This document shows positions 1-8,256 of a DNA stretch of 64,000 bases, piece after piece. The position numbers were made by a program, and so were the translations under genes. This DNA comes from Roseobacter sp. MED193 (GTDB lineage: Bacteria; Pseudomonadota; Alphaproteobacteria; Rhodobacterales; Rhodobacteraceae). How positions within the stretch are numbered: the first letter of the stretch is position 1; every line of letters begins with the position of its first letter. The stretch lies in NCBI RefSeq assembly GCF_000152965.1, contig NZ_CH902583.1:3823992-3887991 (forward strand). The letters are read 5' to 3'. The notes beneath the pieces are model-generated. The model was not told the DNA's origin. It did no database searches and was given only the letters and a program-made list of their open reading frames with translations.

Positions 1-262
1 AGTCTTCGAAGTGACGGCCAAAATGAATCCGCCAGCCTACAGCAAGTGTAATTGGGTCGAGGAACGTGCCGGTTCCACCAGCTGTTTTATGGATTATAGG
101 CCTGCCAATAATGGCCGAGCCAGGTGGAGTGTTGTCCCAGTAACTGTATCCGGTAAGAAAAACGGTCATGCGACGCTCTTTGGGTAGCCAAAACAAGAAG
201 GCCAGAGCGGTGACCAGTAAGAGAAAAAGCAAGTTTTTCCTTTTACGCAAGGGCCCTCGCAT
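1..262 (-). CDS. Secreted double-psi-barrel-like protein, partial (N-terminus only)
   Basis: The gene runs off the left edge and about 87 N-terminal codons are visible. The ATG at 262 gives a basic start (MRGPLRKRKN), a hydrophobic Leu/Phe-rich helix and then the sequence MTVFLTGYSYWDNTPPGSA. From there it closely matches the lipoprotein at 2289-2921, including the GGTGT..DPITLAVG block, so the two are paralogues. The internal Met at 169 is in frame, but starting there would lose the membrane anchor and the paralogue has equivalent N-terminal sequence, so I prefer 262. The helix could be a signal anchor or an uncleaved signal peptide, so the barrel should sit on the periplasmic side. The family is inferred from the fuller paralogue, which resembles a double-psi beta-barrel (RlpA/expansin-like) domain. 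The substrate is unknown. Confidence 0.6.
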   Translation of the reverse strand, partial: MRGPLRKRKNLLFLLLVTALAFLFWLPKERRMTVFLTGYSYWDNTPPGSAIIGRPIIHKTAGGTGTFLDPITLAVGWRIHFGRHFED

Positions 263-392
263 TCATCGTAGATGCCACGTACTGTGAAATTTCGGACCTT
301 TCCATTTGTAATCCGTTCTCGTTTTATGACTATCGTCGGTCTCTTTGTAACCATTCTTTCAACGACAGGACAGTCTTAGACATTAACAACGC

Positions 393-596
393 ATGGGGTT
401 TGTCGGCACCGGGCAGCCCCGCCTGGTTGATCCAAAACGAAAGCTAGTGCATGGCTGACCTTTGGTTCATCGGAACGCTGACCTAGTGAACGACTACACT
501 GTGGGGCACGCGCGTGAGAAGATTGGAGGTGGCGTTGTACCCGTTATGATTGGTGCCCCAAAGTGCTCTTTTTGGCTAGTGCCCTCTCCGGAATAG
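393..596 (+). pseudogene. Possible coding remnant with an in-frame stop (unidentified)
   Basis: This is most of the 263-622 gap between two minus-strand genes. A plus-strand frame starting at the ATG at 393 reads 68 codons with protein-like composition but has one internal TGA at 456-458. It continues through a stretch reading LVNDYTVGHAREKIGGGVV before a TAG. I cannot assign a family. It may be the leftover of a displaced gene or simply chance. Nothing else is recognisable in this gap. Confidence 0.2.
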
Positions 597-622
597 CCAT
601 TTGCTGGATACAGGTCTTGAGC

Positions 623-1591
623 CTAGGTCGGAGTGGCAGCCATTGGAGTCGCTATCATTCCCAAGTGAGTAGAAATGTCAAAATCATCCGCAACGTTTTC
701 CAAGTTTAACACAGGCAACCCATTTGCAAGAATTTCAACGTTTGTTGTCCCGTCAGGGTTGGCAGTCATATTCATAGAGATTTCCGGTTCAGAACCAGTC
801 TCGTCATAACGATACATTATCATGTCCTCACTTGTATCGAAATCAGTCACTGTTGCGACATATCCACTGGTTGACCAGTCGCCCACCACAAACTCATCGG
901 CATTGGCTCCTCCTGTGAGTACATCAAACGCGCCTCCAATCAAGGTATCTTCACCAGCACCACCATCCAATGTGTCACCAATATAGTCGTCCACAATTGC
1001 GTCTTCGGTGCCGCCAATGTCCGTGGTTGTCTGAGAGGACTCAAAGCTTGTATGCCATTCATCCAACAGCCTATCCTCGATCTCAATCGATGCACCATTC
1101 AGCAGATCATCGCCTTCACCGCCATTTAGCTGATCAGCTCCGTTCCCGCCATGCAATCCGTCATCGCCAGTTCCGCCGCTCAGTGTATCATCCTGTGATT
1201 CCCCCTGAAGAAAATCGTTTCCTGTTCCGCCAACCAGAACATCGTCTCCATATCCCCCTTGTAGAACGTCAAGACCATCACCGCCGTCGAGGCTGTCTTC
1301 ACCATCCTCTCCATCGAGGCCGTCGCTTCCTTCACCGCCTATGAGGGTGTCATTCCCAGCTCCGCCATAGAGAGTGTCGTCGCCAGTTTCTCCCGATACA
1401 TTGTCGTCTTCAGCCCCGCCATAAAACTCTTCATCTTCGCTGTCAGCGACGCCTCCCCCCGTATCTATTCCTCCGCCAGTGTCAGTTCCACCGCCGGTCC
1501 CTGAATCTGTGAAAACATCATCGTCATCATCGGAAATTGAGATCAAAGCACCAGCGGCTATTGTGAAGCCAAGTACAGCAAGCATTATCAT
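623..1591 (-). CDS. RTX (hemolysin-type) calcium-binding repeat protein
   Basis: A 322-residue protein begins with a short hydrophobic segment (MIMLAVLGFTIAAGALISI) followed at once by an acidic run (SDDDDDVF) and a Gly/Thr linker. Residues of roughly 55-170 and 205-240 carry nonapeptide repeats of the GGxGxDxL type (for example GGAGNDTLIGGEGSDGL), the calcium-binding parallel beta-roll of RTX proteins. The C-terminal ~90 residues are a non-repeat acidic domain ending in PMAATPT. Such proteins are common in Rhodobacteraceae and are often exported or surface-located, but no type I secretion genes are next to it here. The N-terminal helix suggests membrane anchoring rather than classical RTX secretion. 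The start at 1591 is preceded by a weak GGGAAG; Met-3 is an alternative. The function beyond calcium binding is unknown. Confidence 0.8.
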   Translation of the reverse strand: MIMLAVLGFTIAAGALISISDDDDDVFTDSGTGGGTDTGGGIDTGGGVADSEDEEFYGGAEDDNVSGETGDDTLYGGAGNDTLIGGEGSDGLDGEDGEDSLDGGDGLDVLQGGYGDDVLVGGTGNDFLQGESQDDTLSGGTGDDGLHGGNGADQLNGGEGDDLLNGASIEIEDRLLDEWHTSFESSQTTTDIGGTEDAIVDDYIGDTLDGGAGEDTLIGGAFDVLTGGANADEFVVGDWSTSGYVATVTDFDTSEDMIMYRYDETGSEPEISMNMTANPDGTTNVEILANGLPVLNLENVADDFDISTHLGMIATPMAATPT

Positions 1592-1740
1592 TGGAGTGAC
1601 TTCCCTGATCGTTACAATTCGGCCTTATTTTGCCGAAATTTTGACCCAGTTGAAATCTCCATAATTCGCGATTTTTTTAGAAACTTTTATACTTACGTGA
1701 ACAGTGTGTGCTCGGCTACAGGATTGTCTCGGGATTTGCT

Positions 1741-1801
1741 CCTTCGAACGGAAAGTGGCTTAAACGAGCACTTGGGGCGGCACGAAAACGGGACAGGTCC
1801 A
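1741..1801 (+). mobile_element. Right-end fragment of the same IS3-family element as at 7026-8256
   Basis: About 60 bases match the right end of the intact element at 7026-7085 with roughly four mismatches. They cover the codons for the last transposase residues (FERKVA and stop), the downstream spacer, and the terminal repeat ending GACAGGTCCA. A weaker match may extend upstream to about 1705. The fragment stops exactly at the element's terminal base and abuts a fragment of a different IS3-family transposase. This indicates an old insertion of this element into, or next to, the other one, followed by loss of most of it. Confidence 0.75.
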
Positions 1802-2133
1802 GTCGATCAAATACACTGAGAGGTTGGCGGATGCAGGGTTGGAACCATTCGTCGGCAGCGTCGGTGACAGCTATGACAACGCGCTGGCCGAGACGATCAT
1901 CGGCCTATTCAAAGCCGAGGTAATCAACCGGCTGGGGCCATGGAAGTCCAAAGACCAGGTCGAGTGGGAATCCTTGCCATGGGTCGATTGGTCAACAACG
2001 AACGCCTGCTCGAGCCACTCGGATATATCACGCCAATCGACGCAGAGGAGAAATACGAACAAGCCTTGAAATCAGACATAATCGCAGCTTGAAATACGAT
2101 CTCAACAGTCTCCGGCAAAACCGGCGCGGTTCA
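1802..2133 (+). pseudogene. Frameshifted 3' fragment of an IS3-family transposase (orfB)
   Basis: The frame from about 1802 reads SIKYTERLADAGLEPFVGS followed by GDSYDNALAET. This is the C-terminal part of the DDE integrase domain, including the third catalytic residue (Glu in the LAET segment). One base is missing just after the VDW codons near 1990. In the +1 frame the expected FNNERLLEPLGYITP-like end resumes and stops at 2090-2092. The sequence at 2105-2133 (AGTCTCCGGCAAAACCGG and on to GGTTCA) resembles the right terminal repeat of this kind of element. No 5' part is present, so it is a dead remnant. It differs from the intact element at 7026-8256. Confidence 0.8.
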
Positions 2134-2288
2134 ATGGTCCTAAGCCTAATGAGAAGTTGTGGGGGCGTTGTCTAAAATTGAAAGCAATTACATTGGTTCG
2201 GCTTGGAAGAAAATAAACTATCATTCTCAATACTGGCCTCAGTTTGGAAACATTAAGACTTATCCAAAAAGTTCACCGGAGCCAGAAA

Positions 2289-2921
2289 ATGCTAAAAAGT
2301 AAAGTGAAAACCGTTGCCCTCGCTATTGCTACCATATCACTCTCGGCATGTAGTGTCAGGACAGACAGTAACTCCAGAATGGGGAATGAAGTTAGCAAAC
2401 TTCTTATGCCGACTATTGAAACCCCGAGAAATACTTCTCGAAGTACTTCTTTTGTTGAAGGGGAACAATCAATGACTGTGTTCCTAACTGGATACAGCTA
2501 CTGGGACAACACACCGAGAGGATCTGCTCGGATCGCGCGCCCGGTCATTCATCAGTCGGCAGGAGGCACTGGGACCTATGACGACCCGATAACCTTGGCC
2601 GTGGGGCATGTGAAAAGAGGGAACACAAGTACAATGGATTACCCTGCAGGAACAAGGTTCTACGTTCAAGAATTGAGCAAGTACGCGATAGTAGAGGATC
2701 TATGTGGGGATGGGAACAACCCGCAGAATGGGCCCTGCCACAGTGGTTACCAAGGGTATGAATGGCTTGATATCTACGTTGGGGGGCGGTCGGTTGGAGA
2801 AGACCTGTCAGACGCTTGCATGTATAGAATAACCGGAGTTCAAACGGTCATCCTAAATCCGCAAAGGGGCTACCCAGTTTTGCCAGGCGAAATTTCTACT
2901 AGCACCTGCGCCAATACCTAA
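2289..2921 (+). CDS. Double-psi-barrel-like lipoprotein
   Basis: The ATG at 2289 is preferred over an upstream one at 2244 because GGAG lies 7 bases before it and the product then begins with a lipoprotein signal peptide (MLKSKVKTVALAIATISLSAC; lipobox LSAC, lipidated Cys at about residue 21). The mature ~190-residue part has a low-complexity linker and then a domain reading TVFLTGYSYWDN, GGTGTYDDPITLAVG, YPAGTRFYVQ, KYAIVEDLCGD and WLDIYVGG. This pattern, with paired cysteines and a D-x-[YF]-V-G-G end, resembles double-psi beta-barrel domains (RlpA, expansin, GH45-like fold). That fold suggests a cell-wall or polysaccharide-binding role, which is inference. It is a paralogue of the truncated gene at 1-262 and sits beside the exopolysaccharide locus, convergent with the DUF3131 gene. 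Confidence 0.65.
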   Translation: MLKSKVKTVALAIATISLSACSVRTDSNSRMGNEVSKLLMPTIETPRNTSRSTSFVEGEQSMTVFLTGYSYWDNTPRGSARIARPVIHQSAGGTGTYDDPITLAVGHVKRGNTSTMDYPAGTRFYVQELSKYAIVEDLCGDGNNPQNGPCHSGYQGYEWLDIYVGGRSVGEDLSDACMYRITGVQTVILNPQRGYPVLPGEISTSTCANT

Positions 2922-2933
2922 ACATTGAGATCT

Positions 2934-5498
2934 CTAGCCCGCCACTCCAAGGTGACGGGCTAGAGCCTGGAGAATTACTCCATTAGTATTTAGGTCAGAG
3001 TAAGATTCAGTTGATCGCCCGGTTTTAACAAAAGTGGAAGATGAGAAACCATTGTCGGTCTTTGATGTTTCCCTAACAAATTTTAAAAGGTTATCCGAGT
3101 AATCATGCGGCTGGTAGGCATTCCAAAGAAAAGCTGACTTTGTACTAACCACTAGAAAGTTCTCCCTAAAATCGGGGGTTCGGTACTCCGGTTCCTTACC
3201 GACCGTATCTGTTGCCCATGTCCGCTGTTCTGCATCGAGCTGAAGACCTTGATAGGTAAACCAAGGATTTCGATCAATCGGTCCTTCAGATACGCAGATC
3301 AGCCGCCCTGTTTCTCTAAACTCTTCAACCTGGGTCGAGAACAGGACATCTGCAAGATAAGAGCTTTCTCGCGACATGCCCATTTCCATTGCTTCAAGTA
3401 AGAGCGGCTCAGCTCCTATTGGGCCGATTGTGGCAACCGCCTCTAGCAATGCAGTTTGGTCATCCGTCACCGAAATTCCTTTAAAAACCTCGTACGGAGA
3501 CAGGACATCAAAACCCCACCTGCGAAAAGCCAATGCCGAATAGTGTGCGCTATGCGAGACATAGGATGAGGTCAGCTTTCCATCTATAACTGACTGTACC
3601 TTTCCATCCAAGATGATGTCCTTGAGATCCCATGATGCCACGAGCTCTTCAAGTTGGTCTTCAAACCCTCCAAACCGGCGCAAATTGTCGAGTGAAGACA
3701 ACAGGCGCCCTGCATCACTTCCATCAAAATTCTTGTTACCCCATTTGTGACGATCTGTACGAATCCAACCTTGGGGCAAGCGCCGTTCCTGCGAGGTGCG
3801 GCCAATGATGTTCGGAAGAATTTTATTGATGGAACGCTCAAACTTCTTTTTGTCGATCAGGCCAATCTGCGTTGCAGCAATTAGTCCATTTATGTGGCTA
3901 CCGACATCCCACATCGTAACGGTTTCATGCAATCGCCCCCCTGGGGCTGAATTCACAGTGGCAGGACAGAGTCCGGTTTTCTCGTTGGTGAAGCGATGGA
4001 AATACCGCCAAGCGATTTGAGCATCCTCCAAAAGGTCTTCTTTTTCCAAACGTTTCAGAGGCCTTCTGGGCTGCCTTAGTCCTGGTTGCGCTGCAGCGAC
4101 CTTGCGTCTTCTCGACGAAATTGGATCTTTCGGTGCTCGAAACCGCACGAATTGATCAATAGGCAGCGACGAGGTAATCCCATCGTTCAATAATAGTGAG
4201 ACCAGCTCAAAAAACGTATTGCGTACAGGTTGGGAGAATAGAAAATATGGATGAATCGAAATGATCAGGTCATCCATACCGCCTATGGCTTGACGTAGCT
4301 GCCCCATTGAACTCTCGGAGTGGATTTTCAACTCGATGGCATTCAATAGTCCGTTGCGGTCAAAGCCCGTTTGTCCATCTTCAGATGAACGAAAAACGAT
4401 CCCGACCCCAGAACCAAGTGGACGGGTAGTGCGGATTGTAGTAATGTTATCCGGCAGGCTCTTAGGGATCTCGAAAGGGATCATTTGGGGCCGGGCCAGA
4501 CCCTGGGCTGTTTGAATTTGCGCCACATCAGAGGGGACCCAAATTCCCCGAAGAGGGTCCAAAGGATCCCGGCTAGGGTCTGCCACTTCTGTGAGCTGTA
4601 CCCCCATCTTGATTAGCGTTGACCGTAGTTCGTTGTAGAATGACGAAAGCGAGGCATCGTTTTCTGGGGGGCGGACCAGAAGGCAGCATAAATGTCGTTT
4701 AAACTCATAATTATTACGCAACTGTAAATCCGAGGCAGGTTCCAAGGATATCAGCCCGTCCAACTCCGCTTGTGATAGCTCTGAACAAAATTGATTTGCA
4801 GCAACCTCAATTTTTTTGACGGGATATTGCGAGAATTCTGATGTAGATAGGTAAATCACACGTTGACTGCTCTTTGCTTCTTGACCAGCAGGCAAGTGTT
4901 GAAAAGAGCCCAGCGAGACCTTTTGGCCTCCAAACAGCCGTGCAGTTCCTGTGTCCCATGTTTGAGATTGGACTGGGCTGTTTTCATTCGGCTGCACAAG
5001 GATATTGAGAATTCCAGCAGAACGCGTTCCAGTGGGGGCAGTCGGCCTGTCGACATCATCACAAACGACTGTCCGGATAGGTCTGCGAAGGATTGTTCCT
5101 TTCAGAGCCGCAAGTAACCGTTGCAAAGCTTGAGAAGCCTCAAAAGTGGTTCTTGCCTGGAAGTGGGGGGATAGCTTTGCCAAATCAGGAATATAGGGAG
5201 CAATCTCGATATTGCTGCCACCTAACAGATACCCCTGCAGAAGTTGGGCTAGTTGACTACCTGTACCAAGTTCTTGCTGCGCGGAATCGAATGGGGAGAT
5301 GGCACAAACGACGGGTATGTTTTGATCTGTAAGCGCGTCTAAAACCGCAATCAGATGTGGGAAGGAGGTTTCCTCACTTACTCCTGAGAGTACAACGATA
5401 CTTTGTTGAACCGACGAAACGGCAAGTGGAGACCTTGCTCCTAAAGGAACCAGGGCCATGCTAGCAACAGCCGATTTCAACAGAGTTCTTCGGTTCAT
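2934..5498 (-). CDS. Tat-exported DUF3131 domain protein of the exopolysaccharide locus
   Basis: An 854-residue protein opens with MNRRTLLKSAVASMALVPLG, a twin-arginine-like signal (RRTLLK then a hydrophobic stretch, probable cleavage after a region ending SPLA), so the mature protein is probably periplasmic. Residues of about 30-470 look like a degenerate polysaccharide-deacetylase-type alpha/beta fold without the metal-binding TFDDG and HxxxH motifs. The C-terminal half (about 490-850), starting at DAQIAWRYFHRFTNEKTGL and with WDVGSHINGLIAA, matches the DUF3131 family, whose fold resembles (alpha/alpha) toroid glycosidases. Its ATG overlaps the GT2 stop codon (ATGA at 5495-5498), so the two are translationally coupled. 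Family members recur beside GH18/CE4/GT2 synthases. A role in processing or exporting the polymer is inferred. Confidence 0.75.
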   Translation of the reverse strand: MNRRTLLKSAVASMALVPLGARSPLAVSSVQQSIVVLSGVSEETSFPHLIAVLDALTDQNIPVVCAISPFDSAQQELGTGSQLAQLLQGYLLGGSNIEIAPYIPDLAKLSPHFQARTTFEASQALQRLLAALKGTILRRPIRTVVCDDVDRPTAPTGTRSAGILNILVQPNENSPVQSQTWDTGTARLFGGQKVSLGSFQHLPAGQEAKSSQRVIYLSTSEFSQYPVKKIEVAANQFCSELSQAELDGLISLEPASDLQLRNNYEFKRHLCCLLVRPPENDASLSSFYNELRSTLIKMGVQLTEVADPSRDPLDPLRGIWVPSDVAQIQTAQGLARPQMIPFEIPKSLPDNITTIRTTRPLGSGVGIVFRSSEDGQTGFDRNGLLNAIELKIHSESSMGQLRQAIGGMDDLIISIHPYFLFSQPVRNTFFELVSLLLNDGITSSLPIDQFVRFRAPKDPISSRRRKVAAAQPGLRQPRRPLKRLEKEDLLEDAQIAWRYFHRFTNEKTGLCPATVNSAPGGRLHETVTMWDVGSHINGLIAATQIGLIDKKKFERSINKILPNIIGRTSQERRLPQGWIRTDRHKWGNKNFDGSDAGRLLSSLDNLRRFGGFEDQLEELVASWDLKDIILDGKVQSVIDGKLTSSYVSHSAHYSALAFRRWGFDVLSPYEVFKGISVTDDQTALLEAVATIGPIGAEPLLLEAMEMGMSRESSYLADVLFSTQVEEFRETGRLICVSEGPIDRNPWFTYQGLQLDAEQRTWATDTVGKEPEYRTPDFRENFLVVSTKSAFLWNAYQPHDYSDNLLKFVRETSKTDNGFSSSTFVKTGRSTESYSDLNTNGVILQALARHLGVAG

Positions 5499-6931
5499 AG
5501 ATTGTGTGTCGCCAATTGGTAGTCACGCCCTTGTCGTTTGAGCGAACTCCAGTTGGCCAAACGCCCGGTCAGAGCTCGCAAAATCGCCCGCATGACCGAG
5601 AAATACAGCAACGGACGGTAAACCACACGCTGCAAAGGGAAAAGAAGCAGAGACCAGTTACTTTCTTCACGGTCCGTGGAAATAGCGAAGAAGGCAATCA
5701 GGAACTCAAGCGCAGGCAAGGTCAGATACGCCCACAGAAACTTTGTTTGGCTGGGGTCGTGAGGCGAGCCTACATCACCAGTCCAGCTACCGGAAAAGTG
5801 AGAATAAACCAATACTGCGATAAACAGGTCTGCAATTGGGGCGAGTAGTGGGAACAGGTAGCCAAAGACAAACATATCAGGAATGGAGACCAGACCAATC
5901 GAGCGAGTTTCACGCATTGCCGCCTTGTGCTTCCATGCGCTTTGAAACATTCCCAGAGACCAGCGGAGTCTTTGGTTCAAGAGTTGCCCAACCCGTTCAG
6001 GTGCTTCAGTATAGCCGCGCGCGAGTTTTTCATAGACTACCTTGTACCCAGCCCGGTTAACCTGAATTGTTAGATCGGTGTCTTCGGTCAAGGTTTCAGA
6101 GCAAAACATTCCGACCTTTTCCAATGCCTCGACACGCCAGGCTCCGATGGCCCCAGGCACCACCAATATGCCGTTGATAAGATCAAAGGCCCTGCGGTCA
6201 ATGTTCTGCGACGTGGCGTATTCATAGGCCTGAAGGCGGGTCAGGAGATTGACCCGGTTTCCAACCATGATCTTGCCAGCTACAGCCCCGACTGTGGGGT
6301 CATCAAAGTGCTTTACCAGATGATCAATTGCATCCTGTCTGATCTGAGTGTCTGCATCGATGCAAACAACATACTCGGCGTCAACCATCATGATCGCGCG
6401 GTTGAGCGCGCTCCACTTTCCTTGATTGGGCTGCGAGATGAGGTGTACTTCGTTCCGTTCTTTGAACTTCAGAACTTCGGCAACGGTGTTGTCCGTGGAT
6501 CCATCATCCACGACGATAATTTCCAAGTTTCCATAGGTGCAGGCACGCACGCTCTCAATACACTTGGCAATGACATCCTGTTCATTATAGGCAGGGATGA
6601 TCACCGCCACTTTGGGGTCATTGTCAAACTCAATCGTTTTTTTGCGACGGTTTGCCGAGGCCATCAGAATAATTGCGACAGATCGGACTACACCGATGCA
6701 CAGCACAATCCAAAAGATAACAACAATTGCATCCTTTGCGGTTACGGCTGCGGAAAAGGTAATCCGGTCAAAAATTGGATAGGCTCCTTCTCGTACCGGC
6801 ATCAATGCACCTGATGTGGTACCTAAAAGATCCGCCAAAGTTGTGAACTCGTATCCTTTTGACCGTAACTCATCAATGATCACCGGAAGGGCCGCAACTG
6901 AAGCACTCCGATCTTCACCACCATCATGCAA
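5495..6931 (-). pseudogene. GT2 polysaccharide synthase, 3' half of a fusion gene split by an IS
   Basis: The open frame encodes 478 residues. The first ~37 (HDGGEDRSASVAALP, then GYEFTTL) are the tail of a CE4 deacetylase domain, not a natural N-terminus. A membrane helix follows (about 70-95) and then a processive family-2 glycosyltransferase: VIIPAYNE, VDDGSTDN, the DAD metal site, the TEDTDL catalytic Asp region and QRLRW, as in PgaC/NodC-type synthases. About four membrane helices close the protein. The coding frame continues upstream without a stop to the IS at 7026. Joined to 8655-10552 it gives one 1141-residue protein. The first ATG that could restart translation is at 6931, but no clear ribosome site precedes it. 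If still translated, the synthase domain itself is complete. Confidence 0.8.
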
Positions 6932-7022
6932 GAGGATGACATTTCCTGCTCCAATTTCGGCCTGCTCAATGACGTAGGATGCAATTTGTTTACTGCTCCA
7001 ACCTTCCCAATCTTTAGGGACA

Positions 7023-7025
7023 ATA
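7023..7025 (+). repeat. Target site duplication (ATA), left copy
   Basis: ATA directly precedes the TG end of the element at 7026 and recurs at 8655-8657 after the CA end. A 3-bp duplication with TG...CA ends is typical of the IS3 family. Confidence 0.75.
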
Positions 7026-7063
7026 TGGACCTGTCGCGTTTTAGTGCCGCCCCAAGTGCTCGT

Positions 7064-7921
7064 TTAAGCCACCTTTCGTTCGAAGGCGACAGGGCTTTTC
7101 CAGCCCAGTGCTGAGTGACGGCGGCGTGGATTGTAGAACCCGTTTATGTATTCGAAGATCGCCATTTCAGCCTTCCGACGGGTCTCCCAAGGATGCCGCC
7201 AGATCAGTTCAGCTTTGATGGTCTTGAAGAACGTCTCGACGGCGGCGTTGTCGTAACAATTACCCTTACCGCTCATCGATACTTTGAAGCCGTTCTGGCG
7301 CAGGATTTTCTGGTAGTCATGGGAACAATATTGCGACCCGCGATCCGTATGATGGATGCAGCCTTTGGGCGGCTGCCGGAACGCGATGGCCATATTCAAC
7401 GCCCGGATCGCCAAGTCGCGTTTCATCCGATTGCTCACGGCCCAGCCGATAACACGCCTTGAATGCAGATCGAGGATCACGGCCAGATACAGCCAGCCTT
7501 CGCGGGTCCAGACATAGCTGATATCCCCCGCCCACTTTTGATTTGGCAGGTCAGCTGAGAAGTTTCGATCCAGCAAGTTCGGCGCGATATTGAACTTGTG
7601 GTCACTGTCTGTCGTGACCTTGTGTTTGCGTGTTCTGACAACAGATATCCCGTTCTGGCGCATCAACCTGCCAACACGACGGTGGCCCACGTTCAAACCG
7701 ATCTCCTTCAACTCTTCGGTCATTCGTGGGCGGCCATAGCTCCCCAAACTAAGCCGCGACTGCTCTTTGATATGAGCCAGCGTGACCAGATCAGATCGCT
7801 GCCTACGACTGGCTGGGCGACTGCGGAATGCGCGTAACCCGCGTGCGCTGACACCGACGACCTCGCACAACCGGGCGGCTGGAAAGCTGCCCCTGTGTTC
7901 TTCGACAAACCTAAATCTCAT
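7064..7921 (-). CDS. IS3-family transposase OrfB (DDE integrase domain)
   Basis: A 285-residue rve-type integrase. An HTH_21-like segment (SYGRPRMTEELKEIGL) is followed by the catalytic core: GDISYVW (first Asp), HTDRGSQY (second Asp) and NAAVETFFKTIKAE (Glu). The C-terminus is WKSPVAFERKVA. Its ATG overlaps the orfA stop (ATGA at 7918-7921). In orfA, 30-40 bases before the stop, the run CTTAAAAAAAGCC (7 A at 7951-7957 on the opposite strand) is a classic A-AAA-AAA slippery site. A -1 shift there reads KSHPVLCGPKAMRFRF straight into orfB with no stop, so the active transposase is most likely an OrfAB fusion made by programmed frameshifting. No inactivating mutation is seen. Confidence 0.93.
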   Translation of the reverse strand: MRFRFVEEHRGSFPAARLCEVVGVSARGLRAFRSRPASRRQRSDLVTLAHIKEQSRLSLGSYGRPRMTEELKEIGLNVGHRRVGRLMRQNGISVVRTRKHKVTTDSDHKFNIAPNLLDRNFSADLPNQKWAGDISYVWTREGWLYLAVILDLHSRRVIGWAVSNRMKRDLAIRALNMAIAFRQPPKGCIHHTDRGSQYCSHDYQKILRQNGFKVSMSGKGNCYDNAAVETFFKTIKAELIWRHPWETRRKAEMAIFEYINGFYNPRRRHSALGWKSPVAFERKVA

Positions 7922-8193
7922 TGCTTTAGGCCCGCAAAGAACTGGGTGGCTTTTTTTAAGATCTCCCTCTCCTCCTTCAGGAGCCGGTTCTCCCGTCGAA
8001 GTCGATCATTCTCTTGAGCCAGGCTCAAATCCTCTTTGGAAACCACGTCTGTGTCTCGGTGTGCAGTGATCCATTTGTTCAACGTCGACATGCCAACACC
8101 CAGATCGTCAGCCACCTGCTTACGCGTCAGCCCACTGGTTAATGCGATGCGCACCGCATCTTGTCGAAATTCGTCTGTCCGTTTCAGTCCCAT
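7918..8193 (-). CDS. IS3-family OrfA (HTH), copy 1
   Basis: A 91-residue protein (MGLKRTDEFRQDAVRIAL) with a helix-turn-helix near residues 20-45 (LTRKQVADDLGVGMSTLNKW) and a leucine-zipper-like C-terminal coiled coil rich in Arg/Glu/Leu. It binds the element's ends and, through -1 frameshifting on the A7 run, supplies the N-terminus of the OrfAB transposase. It is identical to the copy at 8316-8591. The ATG follows AAAGGAGATGAACT, a strong ribosome site. Confidence 0.92.
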   Translation of the reverse strand: MGLKRTDEFRQDAVRIALTSGLTRKQVADDLGVGMSTLNKWITAHRDTDVVSKEDLSLAQENDRLRRENRLLKEEREILKKATQFFAGLKQ

Positions 8194-8256
8194 AGTTCAT
8201 CTCCTTTGTTGCAGTAAATGCTATCAAAGGAGCGGCATCAAACCGTGACAGGTCCA

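Larger units (their letters stand above)
7026..8256 (-). mobile_element. Complete IS3-family insertion sequence
   Basis: A 1231-bp element reads on the minus strand from 8256 to 7026. Its ends are imperfect inverted repeats: TGGACCTGTCACGGTTTGAT on the left and TGGACCTGTCGCGTTTTAGT on the right. It carries orfA (7918-8193) and an overlapping orfB (7064-7921) with all three DDE residues present, so it appears functional. It interrupts a deacetylase-synthase gene. The left 398 bases occur again, outside, at 8257-8654. Confidence 0.92.

Noticed and set aside
166-354. 62-codon minus-strand open frame
   Set aside because: It overlaps out of frame the N-terminal anchor of the better-supported partial gene starting at 262, and has no domain or ribosome site of its own.
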